Notes: generated by a model from the letters alone, not told the origin. 36,993 nt of DNA from CAYZQE01 sp964480635 (GCA_964480635.1 CAYZQE010000013.1:1-36993); one strand, 5' to 3'. Shown: positions 24,169 through 32,447, counted from the first letter of the stretch. Numbers and translations: made by a program.

Positions 24169-24807
24169 TTATTTCAAATCAAATGATGTTTTAATGACGT
24201 TTTCTTGTGGTGGTATTTTGCTTGAACTAGCATCACCATCAACTTCAAAATAAGCGACACCACTTAGCATGGCTGAAATACGATTAACCGTGCTTTTCCA
24301 ATCGTGTACAAAAACAGCTAACAGATGTAAAACCAACCAAGCATTAATCAAAGTTGCTAATGATTGATGTACCGACGGCCAATATATTCCAAGCACTAAA
24401 TGAGAGCTACTGACTAAACCACTAAATGCCATCAGTATCATCATGATATAAAAAATAGCATATAAAGCACGCCACAATGGATTAAAGGCAAACCATGCGG
24501 GTAGCGGTGTGTGCGCTAAAGACAGATAAAATTTAAGCGTTTCTTTAATGGTTTGCGAATCTTTTGAGCTTATTTTATAGCGTGAATAATGGCTATTGCC
24601 TTGCTGAAAAAACAAGACCACTCTGGCAAGCAATAACAGCACAATAAACTGCCCAACAATGTGGTGCCATTCTAGCCAAAATACAGCATCATCAATTATC
24701 TTACCCATTAACCAAGCACTGAGCGAAAGAAACACAACTGACAAAGCCAATGACCAATGCAATAGCCGCGTGTAATAGCTCCAAAGGATGACTGATTTAA
24801 TTTTCAT
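24169..24807 (-). CDS. Cytochrome b561-type membrane protein
   Basis: This is a 212-residue four-helix membrane protein of the cytochrome b561 / Ni-Fe hydrogenase cytochrome b family, which passes electrons between membrane quinones and periplasmic partners through two b hemes. Candidate heme histidines are in RLLHWSLAL (helix 1), LEWHHIVGQFIVLLLLARV (helix 2) and VLHLLAVFVHDWKSTVNRISAML (helix 4). The C-terminal HDWKS...ISAML is a family signature. The ATG at 24807 is chosen; a GTG two codons upstream is possible. It is followed after four bases by the Gate gene and preceded by the terminator of the repeat-rich gene. Confidence 0.85.
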   Translation of the reverse strand: MKIKSVILWSYYTRLLHWSLALSVVFLSLSAWLMGKIIDDAVFWLEWHHIVGQFIVLLLLARVVLFFQQGNSHYSRYKISSKDSQTIKETLKFYLSLAHTPLPAWFAFNPLWRALYAIFYIMMILMAFSGLVSSSHLVLGIYWPSVHQSLATLINAWLVLHLLAVFVHDWKSTVNRISAMLSGVAYFEVDGDASSSKIPPQENVIKTSFDLK

Positions 24808-24821
24808 AGGCACAAAAAAAA

Positions 24822-24847
24822 GCAGGGCATCACTCAGGATGCCCTGC
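24822..24847 (-). terminator. Intrinsic terminator after the PWNN-repeat gene
   Basis: GCAGGGCATC (24822-24831) pairs perfectly with GATGCCCTGC (24838-24847) around ACTCAG. On the minus strand eight T follow directly. It is 11 bases past the repeat-protein stop and 15 bases before the b561 start, so it separates their expression unless it is read through. Confidence 0.92.
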
Positions 24848-24857
24848 CTTGTTTTAG

Positions 24858-25772
24858 TTACTTAGCAACGTTATAAGTAAAGTTATCTGCCTGTTCAGAA
24901 ATTTCTGAAGGCAAACCTCTCCATCTTTTACCAAACGTATCGGTCACATCAACGGGGTTAGGTACGCTAATGGATGGGGCTTTCCAGCCACCTGGCATTT
25001 TACCTAAACGATGAGGGCCTTTAATCGCATCTTCCCACATTTCGGCAACGCCTTCTTTAGGGTCATTAAAGTTAATCCATTTAGAAGGCGAACCCATTGG
25101 GTCATTTTGCCAGCGCTCACTGCTCCAAGGTGCTGAGCCCCAACCATTGTTCCATGGGCCTTTAACTTGTGGGAAAGCATTGCTGCCATTATTCCAAGGG
25201 CCGTTAAAATTACCCATTGGCATTCCATTGTTTGAACGGCCGTTATTTGATTGCCCGTTATTATTATTCCAAGGCATATTGCTGCCGTTATTCCATGGCA
25301 TGCTAAAGCCATTATTATTTGAACGTCCGTTATTGCTATTATTGTTCCAAGGCATGCTGAAATTATTACCATTTCTAGCATTATTATTCCAAGGCATACT
25401 AAAACCGTTAGAGCCACCATTGTTCCAAGGCATGCTAAAGTTGTTGCCATGACCACCATTGCTATTCCACGGTGTTGGCATAGTGTTACTCCAAGGTGAA
25501 CGGTTAAAATAGTTTTGTCCATAAGGAGAACTATTCCAAACATTATTAGCTTGAGGCATATTGCGAGGCATAAACTGCTGAGGGTTCATCGCTTGCTGTT
25601 GAGCCATTTGTGGCTGTGCCATTTGTGGCTGTGCCATTTGCTGCTGTGCCACTTGTGGCTGAGGTTGAGGTGTATTTTGCTGCACAGCAGCGGTCTGAGG
25701 CGCTTGAGCATAAGCTGATCCAGCGAAAGCCAGTACAGATGCTACCACGGTGGTACGGATAAAAACGGTCAT
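24858..25772 (-). CDS. Secreted Asn/Trp/Pro-repeat protein (sulfur-globule-like)
   Basis: This 304-residue exported protein has a signal peptide at 1-22 (ending AYA). A Gln/Pro/Met-rich stretch follows at 23-70 (QQQMAQPQMAQPQMAQQQ). A long low-complexity region then repeats PWNN at least seven times, often as FSMPWNN with Asn/Gly/Ser spacers, between residues 95 and 210. The C-terminal 90 residues are ordinary, for example WINFNDPKEGVAEMWEDAIK and KMPGGWKAPSISVPNPVDVT. The composition resembles envelope proteins of bacterial sulfur globules and proteins annotated as sulfur-globule family, but I cannot confirm homology. A strong terminator follows, which suits a highly expressed structural protein. 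A long frame on the same strand (25004-25543) is a shadow of the repeat. Confidence 0.7.
   Translation of the reverse strand: MTVFIRTTVVASVLAFAGSAYAQAPQTAAVQQNTPQPQPQVAQQQMAQPQMAQPQMAQQQAMNPQQFMPRNMPQANNVWNSSPYGQNYFNRSPWSNTMPTPWNSNGGHGNNFSMPWNNGGSNGFSMPWNNNARNGNNFSMPWNNNSNNGRSNNNGFSMPWNNGSNMPWNNNNGQSNNGRSNNGMPMGNFNGPWNNGSNAFPQVKGPWNNGWGSAPWSSERWQNDPMGSPSKWINFNDPKEGVAEMWEDAIKGPHRLGKMPGGWKAPSISVPNPVDVTDTFGKRWRGLPSEISEQADNFTYNVAK
25146..25456. repeat. Short tandem-like repeats coding for PWNN units
   Basis: On the plus strand the block TTCCAAGGCATGCTAAA and variants recurs about every 30-60 bases through this interval. These are the DNA form of the FSMPWNN repeats. Repeat number could change by slippage or recombination. 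Confidence 0.7.
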
Positions 25773-25875
25773 AACTCACTCCAATGGTTTAAAAACATAA
25801 AGCATATGATACCCCAATAACCGAAATTAATGGAATAACATAAATCATTTATTAGTATTTAATAATATTCTAATG

Positions 25876-26310
25876 CTATTGCGCTAAAATGTCTTTTACT
25901 TTTTCGCGTTTACATAATGGTCGCAGATCAGGTGTTTCGACAGCATTCACTATCGCATCAATAAAGCCTGCAATTTCATCACGACTAACCACCGTCAGCA
26001 TTCTATTTAAAACATCTGGATCAATTGATGCAAAGGTTGATTGACCATTATTTAAAGTCACGGCTAATCCCGCCTGATCTATCGTATTACTAGGGTCTTC
26101 AATCAAAAGCGCTTCATCCATTTCTAACAACTTATCGTAATAGTCTTCAATTTTTTCAGACATCAATTCATCAAGGTCATCTGCTAAGCAAACTAACAAC
26201 CCTTCGACATCGGTCTCATCGGTATTTGTTTCAAACGCAATATGATGTTCGCTTAAAAACTGACAAAATAAATCATTTGGCTTCTGGTGAAAAAAGATAT
26301 ATTCGATCAT
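25876..26310 (-). CDS. Hypothetical acidic protein divergent from hemB
   Basis: This 144-residue soluble, acidic protein is not one I recognise. It starts MIEYIFFHQKPNDLFCQFLS, then a very acidic central part (DETDVEGLLVCLADDLDELM, EDYYDKLLEMDEALL) and a helical C-terminus, RDEIAGFIDAIVNAVETPDL followed by RPLCKREKVKDILAQ. No signal peptide, membrane helix or known catalytic motif is visible. The ATG at 26310 gives a compact frame with normal codon use. It is divergent from hemB with about 85 bases between, so the two may share a regulatory region. Confidence 0.65.
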   Translation of the reverse strand: MIEYIFFHQKPNDLFCQFLSEHHIAFETNTDETDVEGLLVCLADDLDELMSEKIEDYYDKLLEMDEALLIEDPSNTIDQAGLAVTLNNGQSTFASIDPDVLNRMLTVVSRDEIAGFIDAIVNAVETPDLRPLCKREKVKDILAQ

Positions 26311-26356
26311 ATTCTTCTGTTTTATTGAAAAAGTCGCACCAACAAGCAGTGTCCTT

Positions 26357-26362
26357 TATAAT
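26357..26362 (+). promoter_or_regulatory. Likely -10 box of hemB
   Basis: A perfect TATAAT lies 32 bases before the hemB TTG start. It would give a short leader carrying the AAGG ribosome site. No strong -35 is present at 16-18 bases, so the promoter may rely on an activator or an extended contact. Confidence 0.4.
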
Positions 26363-26394
26363 TTAGCCATTATTCATTTTATAAGGTAATCAGT

Positions 26395-27390
26395 TTGACA
26401 CATTATCCCATGACACGCATGAGAAGAATGCGTACTGACAGTTTTTCACGTCGTTTAATGAGCGAAAACAAATTATCAACTGATGATTTAATTTACCCTG
26501 TTTTTGTTATCGAAGGCGACAACAAAACAGAAACCATTAGCTCCATGCCTGGCGTTGAACGTAAAAGCATCGATATTCTTGTTAAAGAAGCCAAACAATG
26601 CTTCCAACTTGGCATTCCGGCTATGGCTATTTTCCCTGTCACCCCTTTAAGTGCAAAAACAGATGGTGCTGAAGAGGCTTATAACCCAGATGGTTTAGCA
26701 CAGCGTGCTGTACGTGCCATTAAACAAGCCGTGCCAGAAATGGGTATTATTACCGATGTGGCACTCGACCCTTTTACCAGTCATGGCCAAGATGGCTTAA
26801 TGAATGACGATGGCTACATTATGAATGACGAAACCGTTGAGGTTTTAGTCAAACAAGCCATATCACATGCCGAAGCTGGCGCTGATATTGTAGCGCCATC
26901 AGATATGATGGATGGGCGCATTGGCGCCATCCGCGAAGCCTTAGAGCTTGAAGAATTTAGCAACACGAAAATTTTAGCCTACGCAGCCAAATATGCCTCT
27001 AGCTTTTACGGCCCATTTCGCGATGCTGTCGGCTCTGCTGGTAACCTGAAAGGCGGCAATAAATATACCTACCAAATGGATCCAGCGAATAGCGATGAAG
27101 CCATTAACGAAGTTGCTTTAGATATTCAAGAAGGCGCTGACATGGTGATGATAAAACCAGGCATGCCTTATTTAGATATTATTTACCGTATTAAACAACA
27201 CTTTAAAGTGCCTACTTTTGCTTATCACGTAAGTGGTGAATACGCCATGTTAAAAGCAGCCAGTCAAAATGGTTGGTTAGATGAAAAAGCATGCGTGTTA
27301 GAAGCCATGCTCGGCATGAAACGCGCTGGGGCAGATGCTATTTTAACTTACTATGCTAAAGATATTGCCCAGTGGTTAAGTGAAGAATAA
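26395..27390 (+). CDS. hemB: Delta-aminolevulinic acid dehydratase (porphobilinogen synthase)
   Basis: HemB joins two 5-aminolevulinate molecules to porphobilinogen in heme synthesis. The start is TTG 26395: AAGG lies eight bases upstream, and the N-terminus MTHYPMTRMRRMRTDSFSRR then matches homologues. The next ATG (26410) would be 23 bases from the ribosome site. Schiff-base lysines are Lys199 (AYAAKYASSFYGPFRDA) and Lys254 (VMIKPGMPYLDII). The active-site stretch DVALDPFTSHGQDG lacks the cysteines of zinc-dependent enzymes, so it is of the zinc-independent, Mg-responsive type. Length is 331 residues, as usual. aroE follows on the same strand after about 100 bases. Confidence 0.96.
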   Translation: MTHYPMTRMRRMRTDSFSRRLMSENKLSTDDLIYPVFVIEGDNKTETISSMPGVERKSIDILVKEAKQCFQLGIPAMAIFPVTPLSAKTDGAEEAYNPDGLAQRAVRAIKQAVPEMGIITDVALDPFTSHGQDGLMNDDGYIMNDETVEVLVKQAISHAEAGADIVAPSDMMDGRIGAIREALELEEFSNTKILAYAAKYASSFYGPFRDAVGSAGNLKGGNKYTYQMDPANSDEAINEVALDIQEGADMVMIKPGMPYLDIIYRIKQHFKVPTFAYHVSGEYAMLKAASQNGWLDEKACVLEAMLGMKRAGADAILTYYAKDIAQWLSEE

Positions 27391-27497
27391 AGGCAAGTCT
27401 CTTGCACGCTTTATTTTTGCACCCTAAATGCGCCATATAAAATGCTGCTGTCTTCATTTATAATTCATAACAAAACCTAATCACGCATTTGATAACT

Positions 27498-28334
27498 ATG
27501 GAAGAACAACAGAATATCGACCTTTATGCTGTAGTCGGCAATCCAATTGAACACAGTTTATCTCCTGCTATTCATACTCAATTTGCCGCGCAAACGCAGC
27601 AAGCCCTAGAGTATAAGACTCACTTAGCCAAGATTAGTCAATTTAATCAGCATCTGTTTTTATTAAAAAAACAAGGCTTTAAAGGCCTTAACATTACTGT
27701 CCCTTTTAAAATTGATGCCTATAATGTTTGTGATGAACTCAGCCCAAGAGCACAAGATGCTAAAGCGGTTAACACCTTGTTTTTACGTGATGATAATACC
27801 ATTGCTGGTGACAATACCGATGGCATTGGTCTAGTACGTGATTTAAAACAAAACTATCAAGTCCTTCTAAAAAATAGAAAAATTTTAATTTTAGGTGCTG
27901 GCGGGGCTGTTCGCGGCGTATTGGGGCCGTTATTAGTTCAATCACCAAGCTTATTAATGGTCGCCAACCGCACCCTTTCTAAAGCCCAAGACTTGGTAAA
28001 GAATTTTAAAGACATTGGCTCAATTGAAGCATGCGGCTATGATGATTTAGGTAAAGAACAGTTCGACCTTATTATTAATGGCACCTCAGCAGGATTAACG
28101 GGGGAAATCCCTCCCATTCCTGAAACCATTTTAGGCCCTAATTCTATTTGTTATGACATGGTTTATAACCGTAATGAAGACACTGCTTTTGTAAGCTGGG
28201 CTAAAGACAATGGTGCATCTCAAGCCTATGATGGCTTAGGTATGCTGGTAGAGCAAGCCGCTGAAGCTTTTGCAATTTGGCGCGGCATAAAACCCATGAC
28301 TGCACCGGTTATTTTAAACTTAAGAAGCACTTAA
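27498..28334 (+). CDS. aroE: Shikimate dehydrogenase
   Basis: AroE reduces 3-dehydroshikimate to shikimate with NADPH in aromatic amino-acid synthesis. The substrate site is seen in VVGNPIEHSLSPAIH, catalytic Lys71 in NITVPFK and Asp108 in GDNTDGIGLVRDL. The NADP-binding fold has ILGAGGAVRGVLGPLL followed by VANRTLSKAQ. INGTSAGL, YDMVYN and DGLGMLVEQAAEAFAIWRG complete the family pattern. The ATG at 27498 is preferred to a TTG at 27489; neither has a strong Shine-Dalgarno. Length is 278 residues. A DUF1304 gene follows after 20 bases. Confidence 0.96.
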   Translation: MEEQQNIDLYAVVGNPIEHSLSPAIHTQFAAQTQQALEYKTHLAKISQFNQHLFLLKKQGFKGLNITVPFKIDAYNVCDELSPRAQDAKAVNTLFLRDDNTIAGDNTDGIGLVRDLKQNYQVLLKNRKILILGAGGAVRGVLGPLLVQSPSLLMVANRTLSKAQDLVKNFKDIGSIEACGYDDLGKEQFDLIINGTSAGLTGEIPPIPETILGPNSICYDMVYNRNEDTAFVSWAKDNGASQAYDGLGMLVEQAAEAFAIWRGIKPMTAPVILNLRST

Positions 28335-28354
28335 AAACCATAGAGGCAATAAAT

Positions 28355-28705
28355 ATGATCTCTAATATTTTAATCGCAGCTATTGCTTTGCTGCACATTT
28401 ATTTTTTAATATTAGAAATGTTTTTATGGGATAAACCCTTAGGTTTAAAAGTATTTAAACATACTTTAGAAAAAGCACACGACTCCAAGCCCCTCGCCAT
28501 GAATATGGGTTTATATAATGGCTTTTTAGCGGCCGGATTAATTTGGGGCCTTTACTTAGGTGCTGAAGGACACGCCATTAGCATTTTCTTTTTAAGTTGC
28601 GTGTTTATTGCGGGTCTATTTGGCGGCTTTACCGTTGGCAAAAAGATTTTTTTCATCCAAGGCTTACCCGCCGCCGTTGCACTTGTTTTAACATTAATCG
28701 CGTAA
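28355..28705 (+). CDS. DUF1304 family membrane protein
   Basis: This is a 116-residue protein with four membrane helices of the DUF1304 family, function unknown. The frame is open from 28277 inside aroE, but the ATG at 28355 has AGAGG eight bases upstream and gives MISNILIAAIALLHIYFLIL. The signature segment is EMFLWDKPLGLKVFKHTLEK, followed later by MNMGLYNGFLAAGLIWGLYL and a glycine-rich final helix. It is close behind aroE and probably shares its transcript. Confidence 0.85.
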   Translation: MISNILIAAIALLHIYFLILEMFLWDKPLGLKVFKHTLEKAHDSKPLAMNMGLYNGFLAAGLIWGLYLGAEGHAISIFFLSCVFIAGLFGGFTVGKKIFFIQGLPAAVALVLTLIA

Positions 28706-28727
28706 AATATTGGGTATGGTAAGTAGT

Positions 28728-28752
28728 CTCTGATTAAGTTAATAAAATTTTA
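28728..28752. repeat. Partial copy of the dispersed TGATTAAG repeat
   Basis: It starts CTCTGATTAAGTTAATAAAA and runs on with TTTTA. It shares 21 identical bases with 6551-6571 and matches the terminal repeat of the element at 811-1118. It begins 22 bases after the DUF1304 stop. Confidence 0.65.
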
Positions 28753-28762
28753 GCGCAAAACA

Positions 28763-28795
28763 AACTTCTCTTATTATTTAATAAAAAGAGAAGTT
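28763..28795. other. Hairpin between convergent genes
   Basis: AACTTCTCTT (28763-28772) pairs perfectly with AAGAGAAGTT (28786-28795) around 13 AT-rich bases. It lies between the plus-strand DUF1304 gene and the end of the minus-strand amidohydrolase gene. It may act as a weak bidirectional terminator, although no T-run follows and the stem is AT-rich. Confidence 0.45.
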
Positions 28796-28881
28796 AGAGC
28801 ATTGCTCATAACCATGCTACATGCAAACAGCTGATTGTTAACGCTATGATAAAAAAAGCCTTAACAATTAACATTTCTCTA

Positions 28882-30525
28882 TCAATTTTGGTAAACCACT
28901 TCACCACCAACGATCGTCATCAACGGCTTAATTAATTTAATGTCATTGATGGGGATATTTAAGTAATCACGATCCAGCACCAATAAATCCGCTAACTTTC
29001 CAGCTTCGAGACTACCTAGGTCATTTTCACGAAAGGCAAACCATGCATTGTCTCGTGTATGTGCGATCAAAGCCTGCTTACGGTCAACCACTTGGTCGGT
29101 TAATTGCTCACCATTAATACTCTTGCCCGTCACCGCCCACCAAAGCGTCAAAAACGGACTGAGCTGTGACGCGGTCATCGCGTCCGTACCAAGACCCCAA
29201 CGAATTCCAGATTGTTCTAAATCGTGTAATGGCGGGTCTGCAAATGCAAGTGACGGTAAAAAGTGCTCAAACATTTTGCCTCCAATAAGGCGGCGGGACT
29301 GAGCAGCCATCATCATCTCTAATTTTTTTGCTCGTTCTATTGTCGCACGGTCAATGTCATCAACGTGAGTAAACGTCCAACGTAATTTTGCTAAATCATG
29401 CTTTTGAGAAATTTTTTCGTAGGCATCAAGATGCTGATTGATCGACTGATTGAGCGTTGCGTGCTGATGAAGGTGTAAACCTGCTTCAGCTATTTGTCGT
29501 GCTAATGCTGCGAATGCTTTTTGATGTTCAGGCGAATTTGCGGCCGGCTCTGCCATAGAGTCATGCACTGGCCCATACAACCTTTCACCTATACCGATAC
29601 GTTGAAAATAGTCACTCTTTTCAAAAAAGCTCACTGTCTTTAAAAATGCAGAAAATTCACCCACCTGATCTAGCGCATAGTTTGGTGCTGGCAACAAATG
29701 AAACACACGTAAGCTAAGCTCGCCTTTTTTATCTAGGGCTGAATAAACCTCGTTATATGGATTAGCTAAAGTGCCACCCGCGGCATCAATGACAGATGTT
29801 AACCCTAAACGGTTCAAGTACTGATTCAATTTTTTTGCTCGCGACATATGCTGAGATAAATCAACCTGAGCATATGTTGCCTGCATTCTTCTCATGGCTG
29901 CACCACGAACGACACCCACCGGCTGTTCATCATCATCCATATCAATGTCATTCGCAATTTCTAGCCAAGCAATGTCAGTATCTTCGTCGATTTCTATCAT
30001 GCGAAAAGCTTGGGTATTAACATAAGCCATACCAAATAGATGCTGTAACAAGACTGGATTATTGGGTAATGCCTTATCCAATTCTTGCAAAGTAAAGGGA
30101 CTGTTATTATCTTTAAACTGAGACGGGCTGAAACCACCTGTCGTAGTTACCCATTGTCCTTTTCCTCGTTCACGCCCCTTGCTGGCTAACATTTCAAGCG
30201 CTTTTTGACGGGAGTCGATACCATCTAAACGCACTTCGCTCGACCAATGCTCTGCCGTACGCATAATATGTGCATGACTATCAATAAGCCCAGGGATAAC
30301 TGTTTTCCCTTTGAGGTCAATCTTTTGACTGTTAGGGCCAGCCAGTTTTAAGATGGCGTCATCCCCACCCACTTGCACAATTCTATCGCCCTCAATGGCT
30401 ATTGCTGTTTGAATGGAAAAGCCTGCATCAACCGTGACAATTTTGCCATTGTATAAAACCAAATTGGCGGCAAAGCTTTGAGTGGTAAAGAACACGTATA
30501 AAATAAAAACAACTAATCGTTTCAT
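28882..30525 (-). CDS. Exported amidohydrolase (amidohydrolase 3 family)
   Basis: This is a 547-residue metal-dependent hydrolase with a signal peptide at 1-19 (ending SFA). The N-terminal beta-sandwich part has NLVLYNGKIVTVDAGF and KTVIPGLIDSHAHIMR, the last being the H-x-H metal motif. Further signatures are LHLHQHATLNQSINQHLDAY, WTFTHVDDI and RWGLGTDAMTASQLSPFLTL, which supply the remaining histidines and the aspartate, and the C-terminal GSLEAGKLADLLVLDRDYL. This is the YtcJ-like amidohydrolase 3 pattern, found in enzymes that hydrolyse N-acyl or cyclic amides. The substrate is not predictable. It is transcribed in the same direction as ggt, with 175 bases between. Confidence 0.85.
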   Translation of the reverse strand: MKRLVVFILYVFFTTQSFAANLVLYNGKIVTVDAGFSIQTAIAIEGDRIVQVGGDDAILKLAGPNSQKIDLKGKTVIPGLIDSHAHIMRTAEHWSSEVRLDGIDSRQKALEMLASKGRERGKGQWVTTTGGFSPSQFKDNNSPFTLQELDKALPNNPVLLQHLFGMAYVNTQAFRMIEIDEDTDIAWLEIANDIDMDDDEQPVGVVRGAAMRRMQATYAQVDLSQHMSRAKKLNQYLNRLGLTSVIDAAGGTLANPYNEVYSALDKKGELSLRVFHLLPAPNYALDQVGEFSAFLKTVSFFEKSDYFQRIGIGERLYGPVHDSMAEPAANSPEHQKAFAALARQIAEAGLHLHQHATLNQSINQHLDAYEKISQKHDLAKLRWTFTHVDDIDRATIERAKKLEMMMAAQSRRLIGGKMFEHFLPSLAFADPPLHDLEQSGIRWGLGTDAMTASQLSPFLTLWWAVTGKSINGEQLTDQVVDRKQALIAHTRDNAWFAFRENDLGSLEAGKLADLLVLDRDYLNIPINDIKLIKPLMTIVGGEVVYQN

Positions 30526-30628
30526 CTTAGCAATGACCCCTTAATGATTAAGTATTTGAGCAGTATATCTTGCAAATAAGGTCAAGATCTACCACTGTAT
30601 TTGTCACTAAAAAGTGAGGTTATGCACA

Positions 30629-30693
30629 GCCGCATTTAACGTCGGCAAGGATGTGTCTTGGGGCTGTTTACAGCTCTGTGGCGACATGCCGCC
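30629..30693. other. Cluster of small palindromes after ggt
   Basis: Three short symmetric patches follow each other: GCCG/CGGC arms (30629-30646), GCTGTTTACAGC (30663-30674) and the near-palindrome GGCGACATGCCGCC (30680-30693). They lie just past the ggt stop on the minus strand. This could be a folded transcript end or a palindromic intergenic repeat. No T-run is visible. Confidence 0.4.
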
Positions 30694-30700
30694 CTACACC

Positions 30701-32446
30701 TTAATAACCCAATGTTAATGTCCCAGACTGACGAGGATCGGATGCTCCTGTCCACCCATCATCATTTTTCAAAATAGATTGCGTACTGCCCATAGCCCAT
30801 CGACTGGCCTCTATTTCATGCCCTTTTTGCTTTAATAAATTAATCGTATCAACGCTAAAGCCTTTTTCTAAGGTGATTTTATCGGGCAACCATTGATGAT
30901 GAAATCGTGATGCATTGGTTGCTTCTGCAATATTCATTTTGTGGTCAATCACATTGCTAATAATTTGCAATGTGGTGGTAATAATTCGTGACCCACCAGG
31001 ACTGCCCGTCACCAACATGACCTCATCACTGTCTTTTTTAAATACAATGGTTGGGCTCATTGAGCTTAAAGGGCGTTTGCGAGCAGCGACTGCATTGGCT
31101 TCGCCCCCAATTAAACCATACGCATTCGCAACACCTGGTTTGGCACTAAAGTCATCCATTTCATTATTTAATAAAACACCCGTGCCAGCGGCCACAATGC
31201 CAGAGCCATAACTAAAATTTAAAGTGTAGGTATTTGAAACGGCATTACCTTCGTTATCAATAATCGAATAATGCGTGGTTTGAGGGCTTTCGTAATGTGC
31301 GCCTAAGCCTGGCTTTATTAAGGCGCTTGAACTGGCTTTATTAAGATTGATTTGCTCAAATAGTTTTTTAGCGTAGGTTTTATCGGTTAATTCAGCCACG
31401 GGGACTTTCGTAAAATCGGGGTCACCTAAGTATTCACTGCGATCTGCATAAGCACGACGCATGGCTTCAGCCATTATATGAATAGTGCTAGCACTGTTAT
31501 GCCCCGAACCAGCAATATCGACCTGCTCCATCATATTTAAAATTTGCACAATATGAGTACCTCCAGACGATGGTGGCGGCATAGAGGCAATACGATGTCC
31601 TCGATATAAACCTTCAATCGGACGACGAATTTTCACCTCATAACCTGATAAATCAGCTAGGCTCATTTGCCCCCCTGCCTGATTCACCGATGTCACGATG
31701 TTTTGTGCAATGCTGCCCTTATAAAAACCATCTGCACCATAACGCACTATGTTTTTTAATGTGCTTGCTAAGTCTGGTTGCTTTAAACGCTCGCCCACTT
31801 GATAGTAAGAGCCATCTGCATGATAAAATATTTTTGCAGTGGCGGGCCATTTTGATAGCCTGCTGTTTGCACGACTTAATGACAGCGCAAGATCTCGATC
31901 AACAATAAACCCGTCTTCTGCCAAGCCAATAGCGGGTTTCATCACTTCGGCTAATGACAAACGCCCGTAGTCTCTTAGTGCTTGGGTTAAACCCATCACC
32001 GTACCGGGTACACCTACGGCTAAGCCATGAAAACGTGATTTATTTTTATCGACATTGCCTTGTGCGTCTAAAAACACATCGCGATGAGCCGCGATAGGTG
32101 CCATTTCACGATAATCTATCGCGATGGTTTTATTGTGCTTGGCTAAATGCACCATCATAAAACCACCACCGCCTAAGTTGCCCGCACGCGGTAAAGTCAC
32201 TGCCAATGTAAAACCAACAGCGACAGCGGCATCAACGGCATTACCGCCTTGCTTTAAAATATTAAGCCCCACTTCTGTAGCAATAGCTTGCTGCGAAGAC
32301 ACCATGCCTTGGCTTGCCCAAACGGGCGTGGCTATATTGGCATAATTTATTATGGGTGTAGTGGCAAGAGCACTATTAATACTCAGCCCAATAAACATTA
32401 CCTGAATGTGCTTTCTTGTTATTAACCTAAAGATTATATCCATCAT
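30701..32446 (-). CDS. ggt: Gamma-glutamyltransferase
   Basis: GGT is a periplasmic N-terminal nucleophile enzyme that removes the gamma-glutamyl group from glutathione and similar compounds. The 581-residue precursor has an N-terminal signal-like hydrophobic segment ending ALA at about residue 28. The self-cleavage and catalytic threonine is Thr390 in SPQTTHYSIIDNEGNAVSNT. Oxyanion and substrate residues lie in GGNAVDAAVAVGFTLAV, GNLGGGGFMMVH, LLNNEMDDFS and GSPGGSRIITT. Length and domain order match the E. coli enzyme (580). The start, ATGATG, begins one base after the rapA stop, so the two are co-transcribed. Confidence 0.95.
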   Translation of the reverse strand: MMDIIFRLITRKHIQVMFIGLSINSALATTPIINYANIATPVWASQGMVSSQQAIATEVGLNILKQGGNAVDAAVAVGFTLAVTLPRAGNLGGGGFMMVHLAKHNKTIAIDYREMAPIAAHRDVFLDAQGNVDKNKSRFHGLAVGVPGTVMGLTQALRDYGRLSLAEVMKPAIGLAEDGFIVDRDLALSLSRANSRLSKWPATAKIFYHADGSYYQVGERLKQPDLASTLKNIVRYGADGFYKGSIAQNIVTSVNQAGGQMSLADLSGYEVKIRRPIEGLYRGHRIASMPPPSSGGTHIVQILNMMEQVDIAGSGHNSASTIHIMAEAMRRAYADRSEYLGDPDFTKVPVAELTDKTYAKKLFEQINLNKASSSALIKPGLGAHYESPQTTHYSIIDNEGNAVSNTYTLNFSYGSGIVAAGTGVLLNNEMDDFSAKPGVANAYGLIGGEANAVAARKRPLSSMSPTIVFKKDSDEVMLVTGSPGGSRIITTTLQIISNVIDHKMNIAEATNASRFHHQWLPDKITLEKGFSVDTINLLKQKGHEIEASRWAMGSTQSILKNDDGWTGASDPRQSGTLTLGY

Positions 32447-32447
32447 A

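Noticed and set aside
25147..25452. 101-codon plus-strand frame rich in Leu, Phe and Pro
   Set aside because: It is the antisense reading of the same repeats, with no ribosome site or domain.
25146..25456. Possible CRISPR array because of regular repeats
   Set aside because: Repeat units are translated PWNN motifs with irregular spacing and no unique spacers; no cas genes nearby.
25004..25543. 179-codon minus-strand frame inside the PWNN-repeat gene
   Set aside because: It is an alternative frame of the repeat DNA on the same strand; the frame with a signal peptide, ordinary C-terminus and terminator is the real one.
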